64,000 nucleotides of DNA from Palleniella muris. Lineage in GTDB: Bacteria > Bacteroidota > Bacteroidia > Bacteroidales > Bacteroidaceae. The position numbers and the translations under genes were made by a program. The first letter of the stretch is position 1. Each line of letters opens with the position of its first letter. Shown here piece by piece: positions 52,168-60,483 of the stretch. The notes below the pieces were generated by a model. That model was given only the letters and a program-made list of their open reading frames with translations, searched no databases and was not told where the DNA came from. The stretch spans positions 62,001 through 126,000 of the forward strand of contig NZ_SRZC01000007.1 in the NCBI RefSeq assembly GCF_004792655.1, given 5' to 3'.

Positions 52168-52199
52168 CAAAGGTAACACTTTTTGCCGGAATAACCAAA
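52168..52199 (-). promoter_or_regulatory. promoter of trpS
   Basis: On the minus strand: TTTG (52196-52199), 20 bases, TACCTTTG (52168-52175), 47 bases before the start codon at 52121. Textbook Bacteroidota spacing. Confidence 0.85.
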
Positions 52200-52226
52200 T
52201 ATTTCAGTATTTCCATACAAAGGAAA

Positions 52227-52520
52227 TCAGAGTGTCTGCTCTATGTTCCAGACGAATGCGCGCAGACCGAGGAGAGGATTATCCACATCAAGTTTGCGCA
52301 GACGCGCCAAGAGATGTTCCACACGGTCGTCATCGCAGATGGTGATAACAGCCTCGTTCATTGCCGGCCATGCGTGTGAACCGAGGTGCGGTTCGCCGGT
52401 CTTTGTGCCGCAGCCTCCCACCGTCGGGAAGAGCGTATAGCCACGGCAGAGTGATGATTTGAGAGCCTCAGCCACTCCTTCGTGGTGAGCCTGGTCGTAT
52501 GTTATAAAGATACTTTTCAT
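52227..52520 (-). CDS. PII-like protein associated with the RND pump (PG0541 family)
   Basis: 97 aa from the ATG at 52520. IFITYDQAHHEGVAEAL ... GCGTKTGEPHLGSHAWPAMN ... EHLLARLRKLD fits the ferredoxin-like PII fold of the PG0541-type transporter-associated proteins found next to RND genes in Bacteroidales. It lies 57 bases downstream of the pump gene and is probably cotranscribed; likely a regulatory subunit, ligand unknown. Confidence 0.8.
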   Translation of the reverse strand: MKSIFITYDQAHHEGVAEALKSSLCRGYTLFPTVGGCGTKTGEPHLGSHAWPAMNEAVITICDDDRVEHLLARLRKLDVDNPLLGLRAFVWNIEQTL

Positions 52521-52576
52521 AATGTTCTTGTGTATTGTGGTGGGGCAGTTACGCCCCACCATTGTTGTTTTACAGA

Positions 52577-55500
52577 CTATTTTGCCCTATTGAGTTGCTC
52601 TTCTTCCTTATGTTCTGCCCAGTAAGCGTCAAGTTCGCGCTCCTCACGCATCCGGCGGCGCTTGTTCTTGGTGCCGACACCGCCAAAGATACAGAACATC
52701 GCAGGGACATAAATCAGCGTAAGCACAGTGGAGACACAGAGGCCACCAATGATGCTGACACCCATCGGACGCCACATCTCAGCACCGACACCTTGTCCCA
52801 CAGCCATAGGAACCATACCGAGGATAGTGGTGAGTGTGGTCATGAGGATAGGACGCAGACGGCTTCGTGCTGCGATTGTAGCGGAACGTATGAGCCCGTT
52901 GCCACGTTCACGCATGAGGTTGGTATAATCGATGAGTACAATACCGTTCTTCACCACAATACCGATAAGCATGATGCCACCGAGCATTGACATGACACTG
53001 AGCGTTGTCTGTGTTATCACAAGTGCAAGGATTATACCCGAGAGGGCGAAAGGCACTGAGAGCATGATGATGAACGGATAGGTCATTGACTCAAACTGTG
53101 CTGCCATGACGATGAACACAAGGATGATGATGAGGATGCCCAGTGTGCCAAGGTCGCGGTTGGAGTCCTGCTGGTCCTCGTAAGAGCCGGCAACCTGGAC
53201 AGTAACGCCTGCCGGGAGGTCCATCTTCTTGTAGATAGACTGACCGAGTTCTACACCTTCCGACAAGGCATGGCCGTCGGCAAGCACCGCACTGACAGTG
53301 ACATAACGCTGTCGGTCCTTACGCTCGATTGTAGGCGGGATGGCACTCTCCTCCACAGTAGCCACGTCGCAGATACGTATGTTCTGACCATAGCCGTTAG
53401 GAATAACCATGTTTTCCAAGTCATTGACAGAGATACGGGCAGAAGGCTCATAGCGAACCTTGATGTCATACTCCTCGCCGTCCTCACGGAAATAAGAGAG
53501 TCGCGAACCGCTTATAATGTTGCGCACGGCACTTGCTGCTGTCTGCATGCCGATGTTCTGCTGCGCCAGTTTCTCACGGTCGAAATTCACCACCACTTCC
53601 GGCTGATAGTCGGAGCGTGAGATGAATACCTGAGTCACAATGTTCTCCTTGCGGAGCTTGTCGGCAAGAGTGTGTGCGATATCACTTGTAGCATTCATGT
53701 CATAGCCATAAATCTCGAAAGTGGCTGTCGCCTGTCCACCCATGGAGCCTCCGCTGCTGCCACCAAGGTTCACTTGGTACTTCGCCAGCTCAGGAATAGC
53801 CTTCAAGTCTGCACGCATCTCGTCACAGATTGCTGCCAGACCCTTCTCACGCTCATTGGACGGAACCATCATTATGTTGAACGAAATGATATGTGAACCG
53901 TTGTCGGAAAGTGATGCCCATGTGTTGTCATCACCTGCCTGACCTACAGTAAAGTTACATGACTGCAAGTCATCGCCGTAGCGCTGCTGCCATTTCTTCA
54001 CAAGATTCTTTGCAAGTTCCTCGGAAATCTCCACACGTGTGCCTACAGGCAACTGCAGAGTGATACCCACACGACCGGAGTCGTTGGCAGGGAAGAACTC
54101 CGACTGTATGCCGAAGATTCCGGCAAGGGCTATCGTTCCGGCAAACAAGGCGAAGCATCCTGCGAGGACAGTCTTGCGGTGGCGCACCGACCAGTTAATC
54201 TTTTTCTCGTACCAATCGTCAAGCCCATCAAGGCTCTTGCTTACAGGCGAGTAGAGCTTTTTGAACAGAGGGCTCTGCTTTTTCTTCAGCTTAAGCATCA
54301 GTGAACACAGCATCGGCGTGAACGAGAGTGCCGAAAGAGTGGATATGGTCATGATGATACACATCATCCAACCCAACTGTTTGAAGAGCACACCTGCCAT
54401 ACCGGTCACCATGGTAAGAGGGAAGAACACGGCAATCATGGTCAACGTGGAAGCCACAACGGAGATAGCCACCTCCTGAGTGCCATGTATGGCAGCCTGT
54501 TTTGGTGAGGAGCCGCGCTCGATGTGTGTCGTAACGTTCTCCAAAACCACAATGGCATCGTCCACAACGTTACCGATGGCAATGGAAAGACATGAGAGAG
54601 AAATCATGTTCAATGAGCCGCCGGTGGCATACAGGTAGATGAACGATGCGATGAGCGACATCGGGATTGTGATGACAATAATCATTGTAGCACGCCAGCG
54701 TCCAAGGAAAACGAACACAACCAATGCCACGAAGAGCATGGCGTAGGCGATTGTTTCCTCAAGAGAGCCTATGGTGTTGAGGATATTGTCCGAAGTATTG
54801 ACGATGACTCCCAACTTAACGTCGGAAGGAAGATTGTTCTGCAACTCCGGAAGTTTCTTCATCACAGCATCGGCAATGGCAACGGAGTTCGCACCAGACT
54901 GCTTCTGCACGACAATCATGGCACCCTGCGTGCCGTTGGTGAACGTGCGCTGTGCACGTTCCTCCACATTATCGACTATTCGTGCGACATCCTTCAGATA
55001 GACATTCGCACCGTTTTTGGTGCCGACAATGACATTCTCCATCTGCTTAGGGTCACTGAACTCACCTTCCACACGGACGGTGAACGTCTGGGTGCCTATA
55101 TCGACAGTACCCGTTGTGACATTATGGTTCTCGGCATTGACAGCCTGACTCACCTGCAATGGCGACAGTCCGTAAGCCTCCATCTTGCGAGGGTCCATGT
55201 AGATGTTTATCTCTCGCTTTGGAGCACCTGAGATACTCACCGTGCCGACACCGTCGATACGCGCCAAAGGGTTGGCGACGACATCATCGAGTATCTTGTA
55301 CAATGCCTTCTGCGACTCATTCGCCTCCACCGAAAGGAGGAGTATAGGAATCATGTCCGTGGAGAACTTAAACAGGACAGGCGACTGGGCTTCGTCAGGA
55401 AGGGAGTTGCTTATCATGTCAAGTTTGTCTCGCACATCATTCGTCAAGTCGTCAATGTCATAGCCATACTCAAACTGCAGGGTGATGACGGAGACTCCTT

Positions 55501-55756
55501 CACGTGAATTACTCGTGATATGCTTCAAGTGCTCGACAGAGTTCAGAGTGTTCTCCAGCGGGCGTGTCACGTTGTTCTCTATGTCATTGGCTGACGCACC
55601 GTTATAGTACGTCATGACCATGATTGTGTTGGTATCGATGTCCGGATAAAGGTCGATAGGGAGCTTTATCAGGGAGAATATACCGAAAATGATGACGGCG
55701 CAGAAACACAGGCTCGTCATAATCGGTCGTTTGACCGCGCCTTCGTATAGTGTCAT
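52577..55756 (-). CDS. RND multidrug efflux transporter (AcrB/HAE1 family)
   Basis: 1059 aa, full length. Twelve membrane helices with the first helix (ICFAVIIFGIFSLI), large periplasmic loops (FEYGYDIDDLTNDVRDKLD), and the proton relay region in TM4 (LSCLSIAIGNVVDDAIVVLENV with the two Asp). The inner-membrane pump of a tripartite system; it uses proton import to expel drugs or toxic compounds. Gene order adaptor-pump matches the usual operon. Confidence 0.95.
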   Translation of the reverse strand: MTLYEGAVKRPIMTSLCFCAVIIFGIFSLIKLPIDLYPDIDTNTIMVMTYYNGASANDIENNVTRPLENTLNSVEHLKHITSNSREGVSVITLQFEYGYDIDDLTNDVRDKLDMISNSLPDEAQSPVLFKFSTDMIPILLLSVEANESQKALYKILDDVVANPLARIDGVGTVSISGAPKREINIYMDPRKMEAYGLSPLQVSQAVNAENHNVTTGTVDIGTQTFTVRVEGEFSDPKQMENVIVGTKNGANVYLKDVARIVDNVEERAQRTFTNGTQGAMIVVQKQSGANSVAIADAVMKKLPELQNNLPSDVKLGVIVNTSDNILNTIGSLEETIAYAMLFVALVVFVFLGRWRATMIIVITIPMSLIASFIYLYATGGSLNMISLSCLSIAIGNVVDDAIVVLENVTTHIERGSSPKQAAIHGTQEVAISVVASTLTMIAVFFPLTMVTGMAGVLFKQLGWMMCIIMTISTLSALSFTPMLCSLMLKLKKKQSPLFKKLYSPVSKSLDGLDDWYEKKINWSVRHRKTVLAGCFALFAGTIALAGIFGIQSEFFPANDSGRVGITLQLPVGTRVEISEELAKNLVKKWQQRYGDDLQSCNFTVGQAGDDNTWASLSDNGSHIISFNIMMVPSNEREKGLAAICDEMRADLKAIPELAKYQVNLGGSSGGSMGGQATATFEIYGYDMNATSDIAHTLADKLRKENIVTQVFISRSDYQPEVVVNFDREKLAQQNIGMQTAASAVRNIISGSRLSYFREDGEEYDIKVRYEPSARISVNDLENMVIPNGYGQNIRICDVATVEESAIPPTIERKDRQRYVTVSAVLADGHALSEGVELGQSIYKKMDLPAGVTVQVAGSYEDQQDSNRDLGTLGILIIILVFIVMAAQFESMTYPFIIMLSVPFALSGIILALVITQTTLSVMSMLGGIMLIGIVVKNGIVLIDYTNLMRERGNGLIRSATIAARSRLRPILMTTLTTILGMVPMAVGQGVGAEMWRPMGVSIIGGLCVSTVLTLIYVPAMFCIFGGVGTKNKRRRMREERELDAYWAEHKEEEQLNRAK

Positions 55757-55849
55757 GTTGGTTTTGTTGTATTAAAAATTGGTTATATCATGTTGCATCA
55801 TGCCGTATCATGATGCAACATAATATAACATGAAGAACCGCCCTCCCAT

Positions 55850-56860
55850 TTATTTCACGACTTTCACTTTCTTTCCGTTGGCAAGGCGTGACTGTCCTGC
55901 AACGACAACCTGCTGGCCGTCCTTCACACCGGAGAAGATTTCGTAAGTCTTGCCTATATGCTTTCCAAGTTCCACCTTATTATATGTTACTGTCTGCTTT
56001 GCCGCATCATAGACATAAACATAGCGGTCGCCGGCACCAATCTGCTTGACAAGAGCCTCATCAGGTATGAGGACATGCTCCTGGCTGCCGAAATTCACTG
56101 TCGCACGGGCAAACATTCCGGGACGGACTTTCTGATTTTGGTTGCTGATTGTGATTTCCACAGGGAAAGTGTGTGTCGCTTCATCAATGCTTGGGTGGAT
56201 GATTGAAACATGTCCCACGAACTTCTCGCCCGGATAAGCATCAAGCTCTATGTCGATAGCCTGACCTTTCTTGATGTCCTTATAATGGATTTCAGAGATG
56301 TTTGTCACGATTTTCACCACACTTGTCTCTTCGATTGTGAGAATAGGAGTGCCGTTGTACATATCGCCATTGTCATAGTTGCGTGCCGTAACGACACCGC
56401 TGATAGGAGCATAGAGCTGTGTGTTACGAGACATCTGTGCATACTGGGTCTGCAGGACGTCAAGCTGCATCTTGGCATTGTCGTACTCTGTCTTGCTTGC
56501 TCCACCTACATTGTAAAGCTGTTCGGTACGGCTGAACTCCAGTTTCTGGTTGTCTATCTGCAGTTTCAGCTGTCGCAGGCTTGACGCATCAAGCTGCACA
56601 ACCACCTGTCCCTTCTTCACTCTGTCGCCGACATCCACGAGAACCTTCTCTATGCGGTAAGCGACATTAGGTGAGATGTTGTTCTTCACGTCACTCTCCA
56701 CTACCGCCGTATAAGTCTCCGTCTGTGGCAAGACATCACTATGGACAGTCGCCAGCTTCACCTCCGGCAACTCTTCGGCAACTGTTTCTGCCTCTTTGTT
56801 CTTGTTTCCGCAACTTGCCATTGCAAGCATTGCAGCAGCTATAATAAAATATTTCTTCAT
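55850..56860 (-). CDS. RND efflux periplasmic adaptor (membrane fusion lipoprotein)
   Basis: 336 aa. Lipobox AMASCGNK after a signal peptide. Barrel-sandwich half (VLVDVGDRVKKGQVVVQLD), alpha-hairpin, second lipoyl half (LYAPISGVVTARNYDNGD), and beta-barrel with FVGHVSIIHPSID. Couples the pump to the TolC-like channel. Confidence 0.92.
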   Translation of the reverse strand: MKKYFIIAAAMLAMASCGNKNKEAETVAEELPEVKLATVHSDVLPQTETYTAVVESDVKNNISPNVAYRIEKVLVDVGDRVKKGQVVVQLDASSLRQLKLQIDNQKLEFSRTEQLYNVGGASKTEYDNAKMQLDVLQTQYAQMSRNTQLYAPISGVVTARNYDNGDMYNGTPILTIEETSVVKIVTNISEIHYKDIKKGQAIDIELDAYPGEKFVGHVSIIHPSIDEATHTFPVEITISNQNQKVRPGMFARATVNFGSQEHVLIPDEALVKQIGAGDRYVYVYDAAKQTVTYNKVELGKHIGKTYEIFSGVKDGQQVVVAGQSRLANGKKVKVVK

Positions 56861-56905
56861 CCTATATAATGGTTCTGGTTTTGTTTTCTTGCAATTGTTG
56901 ATGTT

Positions 56906-58216
56906 TTATTCACGCCCAAGCGTATAGTCCAGGTCAGCCTTGTTGGACAGATAGTCGTAAATGCTCTGATTGTATGTCAGTTCCGCCTGCACAAGAGCCG
57001 TCTCGCTCTGGTTCAGTTCGAGGATTGTGCCACGACCTACATCATAGCGTTTGCCGGCAATGTTCACAGCCTTGTCAGCCTGTTTCACCGCCTCACGGTC
57101 AGACTCCAGTTTGGCAATGGTCTTGAGCATATTCTGCCTGTAGCTCTGTGCTGCCATGGAAAGCTGTCGTTCCGTATCACGGCGCGTGTCGGCGAGCTGC
57201 TCAAGTTGCACACGGTTGGACTGCAACTTTGTCCAGTTGCTTGCCTTGAAGATAGGAATGCTTGCTGAAAGCACAAACGTGGAACTTGGAGAGTACTTGT
57301 ATCCGAACACGTTCCAGTCAGTGTTGGAATAGGAAGAGTACTGTCCTGACAACGATGCAGCCACCGTAGGCATGAAATTCGTGCGGAGAATCTTGCGTGA
57401 ACGCTCAAGAAGCCCCTTGTTCAAGTCCAACTGTCTCAGTGCGGAATTGTTCTGAACCTCCTCCATTCCGCCTTCTGCATTGGCAAGGGTAAGCGAGGGT
57501 TCATAGGCACGGAGCGAGTCTTGGATGTCCACATCAATATCAGTGTTGATGCCCATCAGCACCTTCAGCTGCAGGATGGCAAGGTTCATACCGGTCTCCG
57601 CACTCACAACACTGGAGTGCATGGCACGCATCTGCACCTCGGCAGAGATTTTGTCATACTCGCTGACACGCCCTGCCCGGAACTTTTTGTCCACGACATC
57701 AAAGTTCTCCTTTGACGTGTTGTAGCTGCGCTGCATCACTTCATAACTATCCTTTGAAAGAAGGGCGGAATAATACGCTTTGGTCACCTGGTTGACAAGG
57801 CTGAGACGGGACGCGCGCGCCTTCTCTTGAGCAAGCAGGATGTCCTGCTTCGCCAGCTTCATGTTCTGGTAGACAGCCGGCGCGAACACAGGGACAGCAA
57901 GCGTAGCCGTACCTGTCGCGGTGGTCGTGCCGTCCATTCCCATTTTGAACTCACCCATTTGGGTCTTTATCGCAGCAACGGTGATACTGTGGTTAAGGGC
58001 AAGGTCGGCAGTCACCGTAGGCAGCAGGGACTGCCAAGCCTCCTTGTCGGCAATCTTCTTCAGCTCAATATCCTTGTCCGCAACCCTGATCGTAGGGTTC
58101 TCGGCAATGGCTATCTCTATCGCCTTCTGAAGGTTAATGCCAATCGTAGCCTCCCGGGCAGACACGGCAACCGCACATGCCGGGAGGAGCATGAAAAACA
58201 AAAGGAATTTCTTCAT
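56906..58216 (-). CDS. TolC-family outer membrane efflux protein
   Basis: 436 aa from the ATG at 58216, with a signal peptide (KKFLLFFMLLPACAVAVSA). Two long coiled-coil repeats typical of the family (AIEIAIAENPTIRVADKDI; ELNQSETALVQAELTYNQSIYDYLS). Forms the trimeric outer-membrane channel. First gene of the leftward efflux operon; the -10/-33 region lies in the gap 58217-58886. Confidence 0.93.
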   Translation of the reverse strand: MKKFLLFFMLLPACAVAVSAREATIGINLQKAIEIAIAENPTIRVADKDIELKKIADKEAWQSLLPTVTADLALNHSITVAAIKTQMGEFKMGMDGTTTATGTATLAVPVFAPAVYQNMKLAKQDILLAQEKARASRLSLVNQVTKAYYSALLSKDSYEVMQRSYNTSKENFDVVDKKFRAGRVSEYDKISAEVQMRAMHSSVVSAETGMNLAILQLKVLMGINTDIDVDIQDSLRAYEPSLTLANAEGGMEEVQNNSALRQLDLNKGLLERSRKILRTNFMPTVAASLSGQYSSYSNTDWNVFGYKYSPSSTFVLSASIPIFKASNWTKLQSNRVQLEQLADTRRDTERQLSMAAQSYRQNMLKTIAKLESDREAVKQADKAVNIAGKRYDVGRGTILELNQSETALVQAELTYNQSIYDYLSNKADLDYTLGRE

Positions 58217-58519
58217 AAAAATATTGATATTCATTATAATTACAAAACTCAGCGCAAAATTACAGTTTTCTTTTCATTTATTCATATTACACCTATATAT
58301 ATTAGCAATAATTAACCAAACCGGAACAGAACAGTTATCAGACTTGCCGCTTTCTGTATTTTAACATAATTCCATGGACGAACCAAATCACAAGATGAAA
58401 TACCGAAAAATATGCCCTGTCTTTACGTTTTCCTCCAACATCCTGACTGTCAAGTGATTACAAAAAAGCTCTGTTCTTCCACACGCTTTTAAGCCGTAAA
58501 AGTGCCATTCCACAGTGCA

Positions 58520-58600
58520 AAAGGTAACAATTCACACAACAAAAGTAACGGTTGACAGTGTGAATAGTAACGGTTTGCATCACCAATCGTAACTATTCGG
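58520..58600 (+). repeat. host 22-bp-period motif array B
   Basis: Copies of AAAGGTAACAATTCAC-type sequence start at 58520, 58542, 58564 and 58586, spaced exactly 22 bp. Matches array A at 50453. Lies in the 670-base divergent gap between tolC and the nuclease gene. The rest of that gap is A/T-rich, apart from the nuclease promoter. Confidence 0.6.
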
Positions 58601-58828
58601 AGTGATTTTTGCCAAAAACAAGGTCAAAAAACAATGGAAACCGCATTTTCTGTCGTCATTTTCTCGTCTTCAAAAGAAAATCATCCGAAAAACCATGAAT
58701 GTTGTTTGTCAAAATTATTCTTACCGCTTAACAACCCTGAAAAGTCGTTAAACAAATGCCTGCCGTGCTTGTCCTGACCGCACATTGCCTTATATGCCAC
58801 CAAGCACGAAAGAAAAATAACGAATGTT

Positions 58829-58859
58829 TTTGTTTTTTCACAATAAAGCAGTAACTTTG
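58829..58859 (+). promoter_or_regulatory. promoter of the secreted nuclease
   Basis: TTTG (58829-58832), 19 bases, TAACTTTG (58852-58859), 28 bases before the start codon at 58887. Confidence 0.85.
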
Positions 58860-58886
58860 CCAAAACAAACAAAAAACAGACACACT

Positions 58887-60398
58887 ATGAAGAAACTTTT
58901 TACATCCATAACCGTACTGGCACTTGCCATTGCGAGCGTCACGCCTGCTTACAGTCTTGACCGTAAAGGACTGGCAGAATATGCAAAGAGCCTGAAAGGT
59001 CTGAAAAAGGCGGAACTAAAGGCGCAGATTCACAAAATCAGCCAAGTGAAGAATGTCGTTGACTACGGCAGTGGCAGCGAAAAAACATGGGGAGCGTTCT
59101 ACACTACCGACCGCATAGCGTCAAACAATCAGTGCATTGACCGCTATACAGCAAAAGAATACTATTTCGGAAGTAAAGGATCAGCCATCAATGGCATGAA
59201 TATAGAACACTCCATGCCTAATTCATGGTGGGGACATACTAACAACAATGCTTACAAAGACCTTAACCACCTTTATCCTTCCGACTCAAAAGCAAACTCT
59301 GACAAGGGAAACTACCCTATGGGAGTCGTGACAAGCCCTAAAGACCCTAATGCTTTTGAGAAGATAGGAAAAGGAGATGCAGGCACATATAAAAATATCA
59401 ATATATGGGAGCCTAACGACAAATGGAAAGGAGATTTCTGCCGCACCTATTTTTATATGGTGACAACCTACTATGATTTGCCATGGACAAGTGAGGGAAC
59501 AAAACTGATTCACAATAATAATCCATGGCCTACATTGCAGGAATGGGCGTACAAACTCTACCTCGAATGGACACGCAAGGACAAGGTTTCACAGACTGAG
59601 GTTGACCGCAACGCTGCTGTCTATGCCATTCAGAAGAACAGAAACTTGTACATCGACTTCCCTACCCTCGCGGAATATGTCTGGGGTGACAGCATTGACG
59701 TGGCTTTCGACCCATACACAGCCATCACAACATGCTCCGATGATGACCGCTACGCTGACTATCTGCCGGGAGAAGGCGGAGAGCCTACCGACCCGACTGA
59801 CCCTGATGAGCCGGGACCTGACGAGCCTGTGATTGAGGGAACAGTAGTCTTTGAGGAGGATTTCAGCTGCATAACAGGAGGTGATTTTACGAACACAGGG
59901 ACTCAATGGTCTGGTTGTGACAAGATGACTGCCACAAACGGCTGGGAAGCCGGTGGAGTTGTGAAGTTAGGTTCAGGCTCAAAAGCCGGTTCTATCACAA
60001 CAAAAGCCGGAGCAATCAAGTTCCCGGGCGGAAAACTTTGCGTCACTTTCGACATCAAGGGTTGGAAAACCGTTGAAGGAAAGATAAAAGTCTCCATGAC
60101 AGGAAGCGAGACTCAGACAAAGGAATACACGGCAACGACAAGCGATGATTTCGAGACTCTGACGCTCACATTCGATGATGTCTCTGCCAATCCGCAGCTG
60201 AAAATCGAGACAACGGCCAAGCGTGCCTTCATCGACAACATCAAAGTGTTCGTGCCGAAAACAACAGCAATCGATGCTCCTGAGACATCTGCCGGCACAA
60301 CCAACGATTACTACAACATCAACGGACAGAAACTGACCGCAGCACCTGCCCTTCCGGGCATATACATCCATAACGGACGGAAGATCGTAATCAGATAA
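58887..60398 (+). CDS. secreted endonuclease I with C-terminal sandwich and sorting tail
   Basis: 503 aa from the ATG at 58887. Signal peptide (LFTSITVLALAIASVTPAYS). EndA-like nuclease domain with NIEHSMPNSWWG (the His of the catalytic motif) and SDSKANSDKGNYPMG. Then an acidic linker (TDPDEPGPDEPV), a beta-sandwich, and a final YNINGQKL ... GIYIHNGRKIVIR that resembles a type IX secretion sorting tail. Probably degrades extracellular DNA. Confidence 0.9.
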   Translation: MKKLFTSITVLALAIASVTPAYSLDRKGLAEYAKSLKGLKKAELKAQIHKISQVKNVVDYGSGSEKTWGAFYTTDRIASNNQCIDRYTAKEYYFGSKGSAINGMNIEHSMPNSWWGHTNNNAYKDLNHLYPSDSKANSDKGNYPMGVVTSPKDPNAFEKIGKGDAGTYKNINIWEPNDKWKGDFCRTYFYMVTTYYDLPWTSEGTKLIHNNNPWPTLQEWAYKLYLEWTRKDKVSQTEVDRNAAVYAIQKNRNLYIDFPTLAEYVWGDSIDVAFDPYTAITTCSDDDRYADYLPGEGGEPTDPTDPDEPGPDEPVIEGTVVFEEDFSCITGGDFTNTGTQWSGCDKMTATNGWEAGGVVKLGSGSKAGSITTKAGAIKFPGGKLCVTFDIKGWKTVEGKIKVSMTGSETQTKEYTATTSDDFETLTLTFDDVSANPQLKIETTAKRAFIDNIKVFVPKTTAIDAPETSAGTTNDYYNINGQKLTAAPALPGIYIHNGRKIVIR

Positions 60399-60410
60399 TT
60401 TTCTTGCAGA

Positions 60411-60458
60411 ATCCTGTATGACGCGGCTTTGGACAAGAGTCCGTCATACAGGATTTTT
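60411..60458 (+). terminator. intrinsic terminator after the nuclease
   Basis: ATCCTGTATGACG (60411-60423) pairs perfectly with CGTCATACAGGAT (60442-60454), followed by TTTTT. Confidence 0.9.
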
Positions 60459-60483
60459 CCATGTCCCAACCTCAAAAAACGCC

